Below, piece after piece: positions 23,221-35,272 of a stretch of 64,000 nt of DNA; the first letter of the stretch is position 1; the number at the start of each line of letters is the position of its first letter. A program made the translations under genes and the position numbers. Source of the DNA: Pogostemon cablin (Eukaryota; Streptophyta; Magnoliopsida; Lamiales; Lamiaceae); NCBI GenBank assembly GCA_023678885.1, contig CM042983.1, positions 25,960,279 through 26,024,278 of the forward strand, in the 5' to 3' direction. A model generated the notes under the pieces. It saw nothing but the letters and a program-made list of their open reading frames with translations. It was not told where the DNA came from and ran no database searches.

Positions 23221-26040
23221 TACTATACTTATTGTCTTCCACTCATCCTAGAACATACAAGGCAATCTCACCGTACTCCATCATTATATTACTCCTTGCA
23301 AAACCACGTCCGCCTTGTAGTAAGTTCCATGCTCATTTCTTGATGAATTTCCCACAAAATTGTTACCCTCTTGAAATTCTAACAACTAAGAATCAATTCA
23401 CTGCCCTTTAACCCTTAATGATTTTTTTTACACCTATTTTCTTCTTTCTTCTTCTGTTTCTGCGGTTTTTTCTTTTGGTATTCAATTTTTTTTTACCATT
23501 CTTTTTTCCTCTTTATCTTCTTCTCTATTCCCCCTGCATTTTTCCTTTTTCGCGATTTTTCTCTTCTTTAGCTTTCTACTTGCGTATTTGAACTGTTCCG
23601 GGTATGTTGAGACATGTGTAATTAACAAAGGACAGGATATGTTGAGATATGTGTAGTAAAGGTATTGGGCGGAGTTTAAGGATGAGGATATAATAGTATT
23701 TTCATTACATAACACCTGGTGAGGTGTTGCCCATACTTTTATAAATGTATCTGTGACTGTTATCTCTAGGCAGAAGTTGATGTATACATTATCAAAGATA
23801 TACATATGCATATAATCATGGTGCATAGTATACGCTTATAATTTTACTACAAAATGTAAATACATGTTTTTTTATAGAAGACATCGTCAGCATGATGGCA
23901 ATTCCGCTAAATAAAAAGATAAACTATATAGCAATCATAGTGAACAAGCATTCAACTATGACTCTTGTCAAATATTGAGCACATACAGTCGACCTCAGTC
24001 GATAATCAACATGGAGTAGACTTTGTAAGAATGGAGGATGAGAAACAAAAGCACTCCAAAAAATAAATAAAAAAAAAAAAAAAAACACACAAAAAGTGAA
24101 CTTGATGAGTGATGAAGTGAGTGTTAGTTACTTGGGGGAAAAAAAGTTCTCATCATTACAATCCTAGAAGATCAACTCGATCAAAAGAAACTATCAATAT
24201 ACATACGGATCTTAGAATTTTGTATATAATCACTTCAGCAATGATTTGAACTGATTAAGGGGGAAAAAAAGGTCAATACCAATACATAATATGATGCCCA
24301 CACTTAATAATGATTAAATATGATAACAACATCCTATTAAAATTTCAATGATTGCAATGATAAAATTGTAGTAATAATAACAGTAATTCGAGTTCGGGTT
24401 TTGAGTAGAGTGGCTCATTACTAAAGCTTTCCAACTCTCAATCAGAAATTTGCATAAGTTGATCATGAACACTAGTCATCCAAGTAAGTTTCTCAGTGTA
24501 CACCATAAATTAATTCAAATAATAGGCTATATTCAATCCAATTACAATGTAAGGACAGAAACACATCCACAGTTTCCTGAGCACACGGTTTGAGATTGTA
24601 AGAATCCAAAGTTCATTTTATTCATTGGCCTCTACTTAACGAGATGAAAGTGCAATGGCAAAGGAAAATATACCAAATCAACACAAATAGATTACATCAA
24701 ACAATTGACAGAATTCAGATATACAAAAGGGCCATTAGCATCACAACTTACTAAAGAATTTGTTAATTAAAAATAAGAAACTGGCATATATGAATGTGAT
24801 AAATTTCGTCCAGACAATACTTGTGAGTAAGTCAACAAGTGATCGAAAACTTGTGGTACAAAAAGGCAGTAAGTGAGCATACGCATAAATGAGGCAGCAA
24901 ATTCTACATTCAAACTAATTAAGCACAGGATTAGACAGGAGAGTCAATATTTGGATAGCAAAACATTCACTTCTTCTTCTACCTTACAGCTGATGTTTGT
25001 TTTCACTGTAATAAATGGCTATTGGTGACAAATATGTATGAGCCTATTGCTTTTCCTAATCTTGGATTGATGCATATATTGTTAATTAACTTAATCACAA
25101 AGGCATGTAGAATTTTGTGACTCAACTTATACCAGAACCACAATGAAAATCAAATGGTTATCTCATTCGTAAGATGGAACGATGCAGGTAAAATATTTTA
25201 ACATCATCATATAATCCCATAAAAGTGGCTGAAAATCCGAAACTTCCAAAATCACAACCTATTAATACTACTCTAGCCCAACCTAAATCAAGAAACCAAA
25301 CAACGACAAGCAAATCAGCGGGGGCGTCGGTGTCATATGTAAATAGGAGAAAGCATAATTACCGGTTCGTTCAACAATGGCAACAGCAACCAAAGGGAGA
25401 GGAACCTGTTGAAGAAAAACAACAAATAATATTAAAAGCCAAAGGGGGAAGGAATTAGGGATTTGAGAATTTGGAAAACCTACGTCGAGTCGGCTGTCGG
25501 CGGAAGCATACGTCGTCGTTGGAGAGAGAAGAAGGAGGCGGCCGGCGGAATGACAGGTTAGTCGTATTCGCTTCTACGACATCGACTCACTATGCATCCT
25601 CTATGTAAAATCTTCAACAATGGCCTGCCGAACCCTAACGCCTCTTTGAAACTTAATGACTGATTGGGGGATTTGGATTGGAAAAGATTTTTGTTTGTTT
25701 AGGTCTTTGTGAATTGTGAGTTGAAACTTGAATTTGAAAGAGCTCGAAGAATTTGCTTGGAATTGAATACTGGATAGTATGAAATTCGACGAGAAAGCTC
25801 AAGCTGCCTGGAATTGGATGAGCAGTGAATTAATAACATCTGCACCAGTTTTTTTTAGGGCCTGATCATTACAGCCCACTGTAATAATTTAAACATCCAA
25901 AATGCCCACCTAGATAAATCAGAACTGCCCACTTTTACATTCAAATGACTAAAATGTCCCTAAATAAAAGAGAATGCTTTGTCATTACACAGCAGCAGCT
26001 GCCATTATTAAAACCGATGTCTTTTTAAATTAAAAAATTT
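23221..26040. other. Long unassigned stretch
   Basis: No gene could be supported. Small frames (for example 23482-23826 minus and 25225-25458 plus, the latter without an ATG) are of low complexity or lack domains. Poly-A runs occur at about 24061-24085. A GC-richer patch at 25460-25620 (GGAGGCGGCCGGCGG) looks like a leader or first exon of something, but no continuation was found. Confidence 0.4.
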
Positions 26041-26100
26041 TAACAGGATTCGAACTTGATTCTCTAGACTTGCATAGACAAGGCTTAACCAACAATGCCA
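26041..26100 (-). mobile_element. tRNA-derived SINE head (or tRNA-like pseudogene)
   Basis: On the minus strand TGGTTAAGCCTTG resembles a polymerase III A box and AGTTCGAATCCTG a B box, about 30 bases apart. The surrounding bases do not fold into a standard tRNA by inspection, so a SINE head or decayed tRNA is likelier than a functional tRNA. Confidence 0.4.
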
Positions 26101-26199
26101 ATTTACTTTTGTTACATTTATTAAAAATATAATATTAACTTAAAAAAAAATAAACCCTAAAAAGTTCCCCAAATCATTTCATTATCCCGCCAAGAAAAA

Positions 26200-26560
26200 A
26201 GGGACAACGTCCAGCGCCTCCATTTGCGATTTGAACTTCAGCAACATCGTCTAGTTTAGGAATACACATCCTCTCCGACCGCTCCCCGCCGTACTCCCCG
26301 CCGTCGTCTGCCGCGTTCAGAAACAGCCTCTCCGACCGCTCGTCTCCGTCGCGCCGGGCTTTCTGCACCAGAATCACTTGACTCTCGACGTCCTGCGCAA
26401 CTGGCCTTACTCGCCCGGTGAGTCAACCCACTGAAAGCTCTGTACAGAGTCATGCTCCGTTTCAGGCTGTTTGGCCACGCCGACGACGACGCCGGCTTGT
26501 TCCGCTGCTTGTAAAGAAGACCATAAAGAGGTAAATTCGCTTTCCCCTTAGGTTTCTACG
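26200..26560. other. GC-rich exon-like patch without a recognisable protein
   Basis: An arginine/proline-rich coding-like composition with repeated CTCCGACCGCTC stands out from AT-rich flanks. On the plus strand CCCG|GTGAGT and AGAG|GTAAAT look like splice donors, and a 20-codon ATG frame sits at 26451-26513. No downstream exon was recognised. It could be the 5' end of a decayed gene. Confidence 0.3.
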
Positions 26561-27299
26561 ACTGAATTTTGCTGTTTTTCTTTCTGTGTGCTGTTGAGGA
26601 ATCACTTCAGATATTTTAGTTTGAAATTATATGAAAATATGAGCCATTGAAGCTTTTTTTGTGGTGTAATTCACATAGAATTAATTACCTCATGTCTGAT
26701 AAGCTTTTTTTTCTCCCTTTATCTTGTGTGTGTGTGATGCCCAATTATTTATTAACAACATTTTATGTTCTGTCAATGGTTATGTTTAAATATTTTCTAG
26801 CTCTGTTTGAAGTTTAAATTGATTGATCTTATCTTGAGGTTACTATAAAGGCAATTACTAATTGGGTACAAGGTTGATGAGATAGATGTGATCAACAGCA
26901 CTGCCTTTAATCTTTAAATATAACTTATAAAATTATCTGATGCACCTCATTAATCTATATGATAAGACCTCCAAAGGTGCTAGTTATGATTCCTTCACAG
27001 TATATATATGTAGATATTTGGGGGTTATGTCTTTGTTGCCCTCACTCATATGGCCTATGACTTATGTTTTTTTATCCAAACTTGATGCAAGCGATCCCTA
27101 GATAAGCTTTCTTGGATTAAGTTAGATTGTTCCATTTTGCTGTTAGGAAAGCCTAAGTATAATATATATTTACTTTAGTAAGATGTTTGGTGATGAATCT
27201 TATGGTGCTAAAATTAAGCGAGCCTAGAACTGCTCATCTCAGTTTCTCATACCTCATGCCATTGTTTATATTGATGTCTTTACATTATTATTAATTGTA

Positions 27300-28262
27300 A
27301 GCACTTACCAAGATTGCCACCACTACCATTGCAATGCCTAATTTTGTCTGGCTATCATATTCAGACCTGTATGTCCTTCCAAGCACGCCATCCACCTAAG
27401 GCGAAAGGTCGAAGAACCTAAACTGCACTTCCAAATGGGAAAAACAATCATCATAAGGTATTTGGTATTCATGTATTCTATCATCTTCCTTAGTGATAGG
27501 GACCTCATTGACCCCAATCTCCACAATGTTGGGGATAGAAATGATCAAACTATTCGTGCTCGATACTCTCTCCAAGCTGACATCACCTTGTTCTGATTTC
27601 CATGAAGACAGGGCACCCAGAGGCAAGACAACATCACTACCATCAAATGAGAATCTGAGGTGGTCAACTTTGTCATCCCACGCAGATGCTTTTGTTGCAT
27701 CTACAGAAAAGTTGTGGGATTTGAAAAGAACGCCTAGAGCCTGAATCCAAGTGAAGTCACGTGTTCTGCCTGTGGGAGGATGACCAATGAAACGAGCATT
27801 GATCTGCAGATTTTTGTCAGAAACTAAGCTGAAATGCTCATTGCTCTTTCCATGGAAGTAGAAAACAGCCCCATCTGCACCAATGAATCGGGGATCATAG
27901 CATGCTGCTCCAATTCCTTTGCAACTTGGCTTCCGGTCTGAAAATGTAACCACAGATTAGTTCTCCAAGAGGCTAATTCTTTCTCACTCACTTGTAATAT
28001 GAAAAGGATTATTATTTTTTCTTTAAACTTCTATATTAAGTAGTGCATCAATTTAAAACTCACTTCTGCATTCTGCTTTTCATATGGGAGAATCACAGTT
28101 GATGTAGCAAGCTTTTGCCTTCGGGTGGCTTGGTCGTCTGGATGGACACTGTTTTGGACATGTTATTTTCTTGAGGAAGCACCGACTTCTTCGGCTAGTG
28201 CAGGTAAAAAATTCTGCTTTCTGTGCTGACATAAGTGGAACATAGATTGCACATATTACCAT
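27300..28262 (-). pseudogene. Root-cap / LEA-related protein family gene, broken by two nonsense codons
   Basis: The family consists of secreted, cysteine-rich plant proteins expressed in root cap and cell-wall contexts. Exon 1 (to 28064, donor GTGAGT) carries a short hydrophobic start and a cysteine cluster. Exon 2 (from 27937, acceptor TTTTCAG) has the family core: ACYDPRFIGADGAVFYFHG, then FIGHPPTGRTRDFTWIQALG, then DDCFSHLEVQFRFF. The splice is phase 1 to phase 1 and restores the conserved Cys-containing segment. Two in-frame stops interrupt it: TGA at 28080-28082 where the family has Cys, and TAG at 27396-27398 where it has Lys (reading continues VDGVLGRTYR). The usual longer signal peptide is missing, and a CACTA terminus lies about 28 bp upstream of the only nearby ATG (28262). 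A possible donor at 27308 has no identified partner exon. Confidence 0.8.
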
Positions 28263-28289
28263 TATGATGAACAAGCATTTGTCTATCAG

Positions 28290-28383
28290 CGCCCACTTTC
28301 AACATCGAGGGCTTCAACATCGGCTGCTTGGTGAAATAGACATCGGTTTTTAATCAATGTCTATCAGCGTTTTTGGTGTAGTG
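28290..28383 (-). mobile_element. CACTA (En/Spm-like) terminus
   Basis: On the minus strand the sequence opens CACTACACCAAAAACGC and continues with subterminal repeats typical of CACTA elements. These are GATGTCTATTTCACC, GCCGATGTTGAAG and CTCGATGTTGAAAGTGG, and a second GCGCTGATAGACA. The matching opposite end was not found in the window, so the element is truncated or solo. It lies directly against the 5' end of the root-cap pseudogene. Confidence 0.65.
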
Positions 28384-29213
28384 CAGAGTCACCCTCTCTC
28401 TTTCTTCCAATCCTCTCACTAGTCACTCAACTCACTCCCAACATCAAACGCCCATCGTTCTGCTCCACTCTGTATCCATCCCATAAGCAATCAGCTCCAA
28501 CAACATACCCGCTTGTTTATATGCGTTCCAACCGAATGCAAGAACTTAAATAATAGTCTCTTCACAAATTAATACTGGTGTGGTTGGATTTATTAGAAAT
28601 TAACTTGTACTTTAATGGCTGCTGATGAGCCTTTTAGTTTTGTCCATGAATATATGTATGTATGTATCTGCATTTATCTTTACACACACTATTACCTATA
28701 TCTACACACACCTACTATCTGTGGCCACCCTCATCAAGAGGATCTCGTCAAAAATTGGTGCAGCTCGAAGATCTAATTCACGGTCACCGTTTTCCTTTCC
28801 TTATTAAAGTTGAACATCATCGCATTGAGATTAGCTAAGGAGTTTGCGACGAATCCTCTGTACTCGAATCAATCATTTGAACTTGATTTTTACCTTCATA
28901 AGCTTCGAGAATTGCTTGATTTGCAGTGAAATGAACAATTTTCAGATAGAGGTGTGTTTAGTAGGAGTGAATTTAAAGTAAATCATTGAAGGCGGGATGC
29001 AGTCAATTGAGGAATACAATCCCTAATATTACAGTATTTTGTAATTTTTTTTAAATTTAAAGCTTTATAATAAAATTTTGTTTTTTATTATTTAATTTAT
29101 CCAACTTCAAAGAATTGATCCACTTATTTTATTTGATATTTTTAATAGGGATTCCTGAAACAAAATTGAATTAACAAAAGTGTCACCAACTCACATTTAA
29201 ACATCCATCTTAC
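28384..29213. other. Unassigned stretch
   Basis: A CT-rich leader-like region (28385-28470) and AT-rich sequence. No gene or repeat was recognised. Confidence 0.35.
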
Positions 29214-29252
29214 TAGTATTATGCCCCGAGCATTGCACGGAAAAATACATTA
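29214..29252 (-). mobile_element. Helitron 3' terminus (minus strand)
   Basis: On the minus strand CCGTGCAATGCTCGGGG is followed by CATAATACTAG and T: a hairpin then CTAG, inserted between A and T. A decayed relative of the same end appears near 29462-29490 (TATTATTATGCTTCGTGCAT on plus). Confidence 0.6.
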
Positions 29253-30183
29253 ATTTTTAATTAGATTAATATAATTTTTTTATTTAAATAAGTAAAAATA
29301 AATAAATTAAAATAAAATATAAATTTATGCATTTTTTCATGAAATATGATAATATATTAAGTTAATTAATAATTTTATAATAATTAAATTATTTTAATAA
29401 TGCAAATTATTTTGGAAACATATAACATGGTGTATTAAATTTTATTTTTTAAAATAATATATTATACTATTATTATGCTTCGTGCATTACAAATCAGAAA
29501 CTTATAAAAAGAAAATATAATAAATTGTTGTGTAATTATATATTATACAATAATTAAATTAATTAATTATAATCAATTCAACAAAAATAATAATATAATA
29601 TTCATGGAATTCATATTTATGATAATTGCACCATTCACGCAATAAATAATTAATATACATAAATGTTTTAATAATAATAAATTCTAACATAAATGTGATA
29701 TGTTATATAATTAAAATTTCTTATGACATGTGGACAAATACTCCATATTTAGAGACGCCGCATAATCATCTGAACTCTATACACACTTGACACATAGGAT
29801 AACCTATTTTAGAGGTGACACATGACATAGAAAAACTCACAATTAGTATATTAAAGATACTATTACAACAACAGTGAAGTGGTACAAGGGGAATCACCAG
29901 TTTTCAAAGGTCCACTGAGTCCCATTGGCCATCTCAAGCACACCTTGTTCGGAGACTTACGAGGTATGCACAATAAACCTTAACATATAATCTTTGGTGA
30001 TTCTTGGGTGACCAGTGGTCACCAAGATCCAATTCGTGCCCGGTTACAAGTTTCACAAATAGAAAAGCAGCCAATCCATACAACACATACAAAATTCTTT
30101 CTTATTCTGAAAAGCAATAGTGTTGAATGTTGATGTGTCAGGGTGCTTACCCCTTGCCACCATTCCTGCCCCGGCTCCCCCAA

Positions 30184-30231
<48 letters not shown>

Positions 30232-30590
30232 TATTTTTTGTTACTTCATCTTAATTCAACAATTATTAAATTCATTTTGCAAGTAACAAACACTTGTATA
30301 AATCGAGTTTACAGTGTAAATCATGTGATTTCTCTTTCATCTTATATACCTTATGTATTGCTAAGGTGTCTAAATTAAGGGGACCACAAGATTTATAAAA
30401 ATTTATAATGTAATCTCAATTTACAAGAGACTATCAATTCTTTGTAGATTTTTTTTTCTAAAATTTGGCTAAACTACAAACAATTGAGGTAACATGTGGA
30501 GTTTTGGTTTTGTTTAATTTTATTAATAAAAGAGTTGGATAAGAATGTTACCAAAAAGAGGTGTGTATTTAAAATGCTTTATAAAATATA
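29253..30590. other. Unassigned AT-rich stretch
   Basis: No coding signal was seen. It may be Helitron interior on the left and old repeats elsewhere. A segment with GGTGACCAGTGGTCACC (about 30008) is a short palindrome of unknown role. Confidence 0.35.
30187..30228. repeat. AT dinucleotide microsatellite
   Basis: About 42 bases of alternating A and T without interruption. Confidence 0.95.
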
Positions 30591-31407
30591 GGGAAAATAG
30601 ATTTTTTTTCGTCCGCTAATTTTCACTCATTTGATTTTAGTCCATTAACTTTTTTCATTTTGAAGTTATTTCGTTAATTTTATAACAGTTTTGAAATTAG
30701 TCCATTAACTTCATAAAATTCAATATTTTAGTCATTTGACCTGCTATGACAGGTCATTTGAATATTTTCACCCAATTAATCTATATCATAATTTTATTTA
30801 AACAATTTTATCTCACTTTTCATATTTCACTTCCGCATACCAAACAAACAATATTAATCTCATTACTAAAGTGGAGCAAAGTTGACTAAATATTGATACT
30901 TCCTCCGTCCGCTCGAAAGAGGGTATTTTTTCCATTTTGATCGTCCGTTACAAAAAGGGTCACTTCCTTTTTTACGCACATGAGATCCATACACACCCAC
31001 TAATACAACTAAAATATGGGGTCCATACTCCTACTAATACAATTATCCACTACACATTAAATAATAATACTTCTTAATCAATGTGCACAAAAGCAAAATG
31101 CCCTCTTTCGGGCGGACGGAGGGAGTATAATATAAATTCTTAGTGGGAGCTATTTTTTGGTAAAATTGTATATATATATTTTAAATATTTTTTATTTTTA
31201 TTTTTTAAAATAACCTGCTAATGACCTGTTGAAACGGTCAATTTTGTTGAACTTGGTAAACATGATGGACAATTTTCAAAATTTTCAAATATAATGGACG
31301 ATTTTCAAAATTTTGCAAATATAATGGACGATTTTCAAAAAGTGAAAAACTTATGGACTAAATTCAAAATTGAGCAAAATTAACTGACGAAAAAAATCTA
31401 TTTTCCC
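30591..31407. mobile_element. MULE-type MITE with exact 9-bp target duplication, hosting a nested Stowaway
   Basis: Long imperfect inverted ends of about 75 bp begin GGGAAAATAGATTTTTTTCG on both strands. The exact 9-bp repeat TAAAATATA flanks the element at 30582-30590 and 31408-31416, the length typical of Mutator-like elements. The Stowaway at 30899-31125 lies inside, so it arrived later. Noncoding. Confidence 0.85.
30899..31125. mobile_element. Stowaway MITE, 227 bp, nested
   Basis: CTTCCTCCGTCCGCTCGAAA at the left and GGGCGGACGGAGGGAG at the right with flanking TA. Interior arms share CACTTCC/GGAAATG-style sequences with the other copies. Confidence 0.85.
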
Positions 31408-31659
31408 TAAAATATATAAGGTGTATATTTAATAAATTAAGGGTAATTCAGATTTTTTAAAAATATTAACTTTATTATTATCATAATAATGGGATTTGTA
31501 TTTAATAGGAGGAGGTGTGCAAATAAAATTAGCTTTTTATTAATATAAATGGTATCACTTTTAATTTGTCTTACTTATTATTCTGAAATGTTTAATTAAT
31601 TAATTATCATTTTATGCTAATCAGTCCATCATTTTTATTAAAATTATTATTACTTTTTA

Positions 31660-31921
31660 CTCCCTCCGTTCCATAAAGAAGTTCACAGTTACTGTAGATA
31701 TGAAGTTTAAGAAAAAGTTACTTTTTGGGGGGTAGTTTGATACTTTTAGGTAATAAATAAATTATAAAGTAAGTTTTGTGAGTTGTAAAAGGATGACAAT
31801 TTTGAAATTAAAGTATATTATGGGGTTATTAATTTGTGTATATTTCCTTATTTGGGGTGAAAACTTGTTTATGAGACTGATAAAAATAGAAAGTGTGAAT
31901 TTGTTCATGTGACGGAGGGAA
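31660..31921. mobile_element. Stowaway MITE, 262 bp
   Basis: CTCCCTCCGTTCC at the left, GACGGAGGGAA at the right, each bordered by TA. Confidence 0.8.
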
Positions 31922-31932
31922 TATAAGTAATA

Positions 31933-32180
31933 CTCTCTCTGTCCCAGGAAAGTCTGCATCCCTTATATCGGCACGGAGATTACGAAAATGATAATTTTTA
32001 GGGGTATTATGGTATTTTTTAATAATAAATAAATGATAAAGGCAGACAAGATGTTGTGACAACACTGACAAGAAGAGAGAACTGACGTGACAATGAGAGA
32101 GAAAAATGATGGGAAAAGAGACAGCAACAAAAGAGAGAATTTACTGAAGAAATAAAGAGAAACACCGCACAGAAGCCATT
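31933..32180. mobile_element. Truncated Stowaway-like MITE
   Basis: TA then CTCTCTCTGTCCCAGGAAAG marks a left terminus 11 bp after the previous element. No right terminus was found. Small minus-strand frames here (31829-32193) are MITE sequence, not genes. Confidence 0.55.
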
Positions 32181-32375
32181 GCAACATTGGCAAGAATATT
32201 TCTTACCAAATTAAATAAAGGAATAAGATATACTATATTTTTAAAAAATTAAATAAATTAAAATAATAATGAAATCGCACCATTTGAAAGAATATTTCTT
32301 ACCAATTTAAATAAAAAAAAATAAGACACACTATATTATAAAAAAAATTAAATAAGTTAAAACAATAATGAATTA

Positions 32376-32584
32376 TTCCCTCCGTCCGCCCACAAGGTAG
32401 ACATTTATTTTTTGCAATGGAATTAAGGAGTATTATTATTTAATGTGTAGTTGGTAGTTGTATTAGTGAGGTGTATGAGTCTCATATAGTGTGTGGGTCT
32501 CATGTGTTTAAAAAGGGAATTGTAGACCTTTGGTGCGGACGCCAAAAATGGTAAAATGTGGACCTATTTGGCGGACGGAGGAAG
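32376..32584. mobile_element. Stowaway MITE, about 209 bp
   Basis: TTCCCTCCGTCCGCCC at the left and GGCGGACGGAGGAAG at the right, each next to TA. It sits 9 bp from the next element. Confidence 0.85.
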
Positions 32585-32593
32585 TATGTTATA

Positions 32594-32815
32594 CTCCTTT
32601 GTTCCTAAGTAAGAGTCTCATTTCACCATTTTGGTTGTCCCACCCAAAGGATCTCATTTGCTTTTTTGGACACATGGAACCCGCACCCACTAATACAATT
32701 AAAATATAGTGCTCACACACTTACTAATACAACTATCCACTACACATTAAATAATAATACTCCTTAATTCACGTGCTCAAAAGCAAATAGGACTCTTACC
32801 AAGGGACGAATGGAG
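32594..32815. mobile_element. Stowaway MITE, 222 bp
   Basis: CTCCTTTGTTCCTAAGTAAG at the left and AAGGGACGAATGGAG at the right, with TA on both sides. The subfamily interior (AGTCTCATTT / CTCTTACC) also occurs at 39841 and 40127. Confidence 0.8.
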
Positions 32816-33146
32816 TATAAATTTAAAAATAATAAATTAAATATATACAAATATTAATATTTATGTTTTAAAATATTCAAACAATACTTATTATATACAT
32901 AATCACAATATATTTTTATATATATAGACAACATATTATATTATATTTTAATTATAATTACATAAGGTAAATGAAAAAAATAGATTTAATAGAAATATAT
33001 TACATTATAGGAAAGAGAGAAAATATTATTACATATTTCAATTACATAATGTAAAAGAAAAATAGATTAACAAAAATAGATTATTTTATGAAAAAAAAAA
33101 GTAATGAGATTTTTAAATAATGATAATAGAGTAACATCTTTTACAA

Positions 33147-33690
33147 GAGTAGGTCTTGCGTGAGATCATCTCACGTAAGACTATTTTACACTTTTTAAAA
33201 TAGTTATCACTTATATTATAAAAACATTACCACTTTCGTTATAAAATGTTATCATTTTTCATTTATACATAAATTGTTCGTAAAATAACATTATCACTTT
33301 TCATTAATTTCAGTACAAGAGTCCGTATACAAATATAAACAAAAACATATACAATTATGAGCAAAAATGTATACAATTTAATTTTTTTAATGAAAAATTG
33401 AGTGTAAAAAATATACAATTATTAAAAAAATATGTATACACTATTGAATATAAAGTTATATATATAAGAATGCTAATTTTTTTAATAAAAAACTTAATGT
33501 GAAAAAAATATACAATTATTACAAAACACGTATACAAAATAGAATAATATGTATACAAAATAAAATAAAAAGTTATACATATGGGTGCACCCTTGCACCC
33601 GGGTGCACTTAATATACACTCGTATAAGAGTTATCACTTTCTGATCCTCTCAGTAAAAACGTGAGATGGTCTCACGCAAGTCTTTACAGA
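33147..33690. mobile_element. GTCTTGCGTGAGAC-family MITE, interrupted by a later insertion
   Basis: The left end has AGGTCTTGCGTGAGATC and the right end GGTCTCACGCAAGTCTTTAC. Uninterrupted relatives are about 235 bp (34485-34722, 36200-36429), whereas this copy is about 540 bp. The surplus (about 33323-33620, containing TTGCACCCGGGTGCA) is bracketed by GTACAAGAG and GTATAAGAG, which match at 8 of 9 positions. This suggests a second element inserted with a 9-bp duplication. Confidence 0.65.
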
Positions 33691-34484
33691 TAAATAATTT
33701 TATAAATCAAGATAAATAATTATTAAAGCGTAAAATGATCTTATCTATGATAGTCTCACACTACCCTGTCCCAAACTTGTTTTAGATTATTTTATAATAA
33801 ATCTTTAATATACTAAAGGAGAGTATTTATAATTAATATAAAATTAAAAATCTATTTTAATTATTAATTAAATTTTAATGTAGCTAAATACATATAACTT
33901 TAATATACTAAATGAGAGTTTAATTTTGATGAGGTGTCACCAGAATTAATCTCAATTATTTTAATTTTTAATTAAAATTTAATATAGATAAATACATATA
34001 TTATTTTAAGATTTGAATATGATATTATCAAATCAAAATTAAATACTATTGATTAAAAATATATATAGATAAATACATATATTTACTTTAAATAAATAAA
34101 TAAATAAATAAATAATTGATAATTATTGTATTAATTTGCCATATATTTTTCTTTAATAAACAATACTAAAATTCAAGTGCCTACAACAGTTATTATGGGA
34201 CGAACGAAAACGGAAAGTAAGATAGTTATTATGGGACAGAGTGAGCATATTTTTTAATATTTTATTTATTAACAACATGTAGATTCTTTTATATTTTAAA
34301 AAAAATTAATAATTTTTTTTAAAAAAAATTATTATTTTTTATTATTTGATTTTTTACGTTATTAATTTTTTCATGATTAATATTATAATTTTTTTAAATT
34401 AAAATTTTAAAATTTCTTTATTTCTTTTCATCAAATTGATTTATATTGTATTTATAATTTAATTTGCAACAACAATTATAACAA

Positions 34485-34722
34485 GGCAAAGACTTGTGTG
34501 AGACCGTTTGACGTAAGGGCTTACGTGAAAGTGACGTGAGACGGTCAGAAAGTGATAACTTTTATGAAGGAAAGTGATAATAAATTAATGAAAGTGATAA
34601 TGCTCCTTTATGAACAATTTATAGTTTAAATAAAAAGTGATAATATTTCATAGCGAAAATGATAACTATCTTAAAAGGTGAAAAATGGTCTCACGTGAGA
34701 CGGTCTCATGCAAGACCTACCC
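34485..34722. mobile_element. GTCTTGCGTGAGAC-family MITE with exact 9-bp target duplication
   Basis: The ends are GGCAAAGACTTGTGTGAGAC and, on the opposite strand, GGGTAGGTCTTGCATGAGAC. TTATAACAA flanks both sides (34476-34484 and 34723-34731). A 9-bp duplication points to MULE-driven movement. The interior alternates AGTGATAA-type motifs and is noncoding. Confidence 0.8.
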
Positions 34723-34904
34723 TTATAACAAAATTTGAAAACTAATTCAATATTTTTTTAATATTTTTAGTAAATCAATTTAACAACGAAATTAAACTTT
34801 TACTAAATGAATCAAATTCACATTTGAGTATATATAAATTGAATTTTACTCTTCAATATAAATTTATATTAGATTATAATATTGAATAAATACTTATATT
34901 AAAC

Positions 34905-34972
34905 TTAAATTATAATTTTAAAATTGTAACTTTACAAACCGTGTAACACACGGGATTCATACTAATATTTTA
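34905..34972 (+). mobile_element. Helitron 3' terminus (plus strand)
   Basis: AAACCGTGTAACACACGGG forms a hairpin and is followed by ATTCATACTAA and T. The preceding 40 bases match those before the terminus at 37808, so both belong to one family. Confidence 0.65.
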
Positions 34973-35272
34973 ATATAGATAAATACATATATTATTTTAA
35001 GATTTGTATATGATATTATCAAATTAAAATTAATTACTACTCGTATTAATTAAAAATTAGTATAGATAAATACATATTATATTTACTTTAAGATTTATAA
35101 AATTTATCTTTTTCTCACCTATAAATAAGACTCTTTATGCATTAGTTTTACACATAATTATTCATCATAAATCATGACGAACAAAATATTTTTTTCAAAT
35201 TTTAAAGAAAGGTATCTGTTTTTTATTATTTTTATTTTTATTATTATTGATTAATTTTTTTGTTCTTTTATA

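Larger units (their letters stand above)
33800..35110. repeat. Dispersed Helitron-interior repeats
   Basis: TTTAATATACTAAA(G/T)GAGAG occurs at about 33807 and 33900. AAATACATATATTATTTTAAG with GATATTATCAAAT recurs near 33990 and 34980. These repeated modules surround the Helitron end at 34972 and look like copies of related Helitron sequence. No gene was seen. Confidence 0.5.

Noticed and set aside
25225..25458. 77-residue frame as a small gene
   Set aside because: There is no ATG at its start, no recognisable domain, and composition is dominated by Gln, Lys and Pro.
28080..28082. TGA as a selenocysteine codon replacing Cys in the root-cap gene
   Set aside because: Land plants lack the selenocysteine insertion machinery and a second, unrelated stop (TAG) is present, so pseudogene decay is the simpler reading.
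31762..32193. Three overlapping minus-strand frames
   Set aside because: They span Stowaway MITE sequence and are low in complexity.
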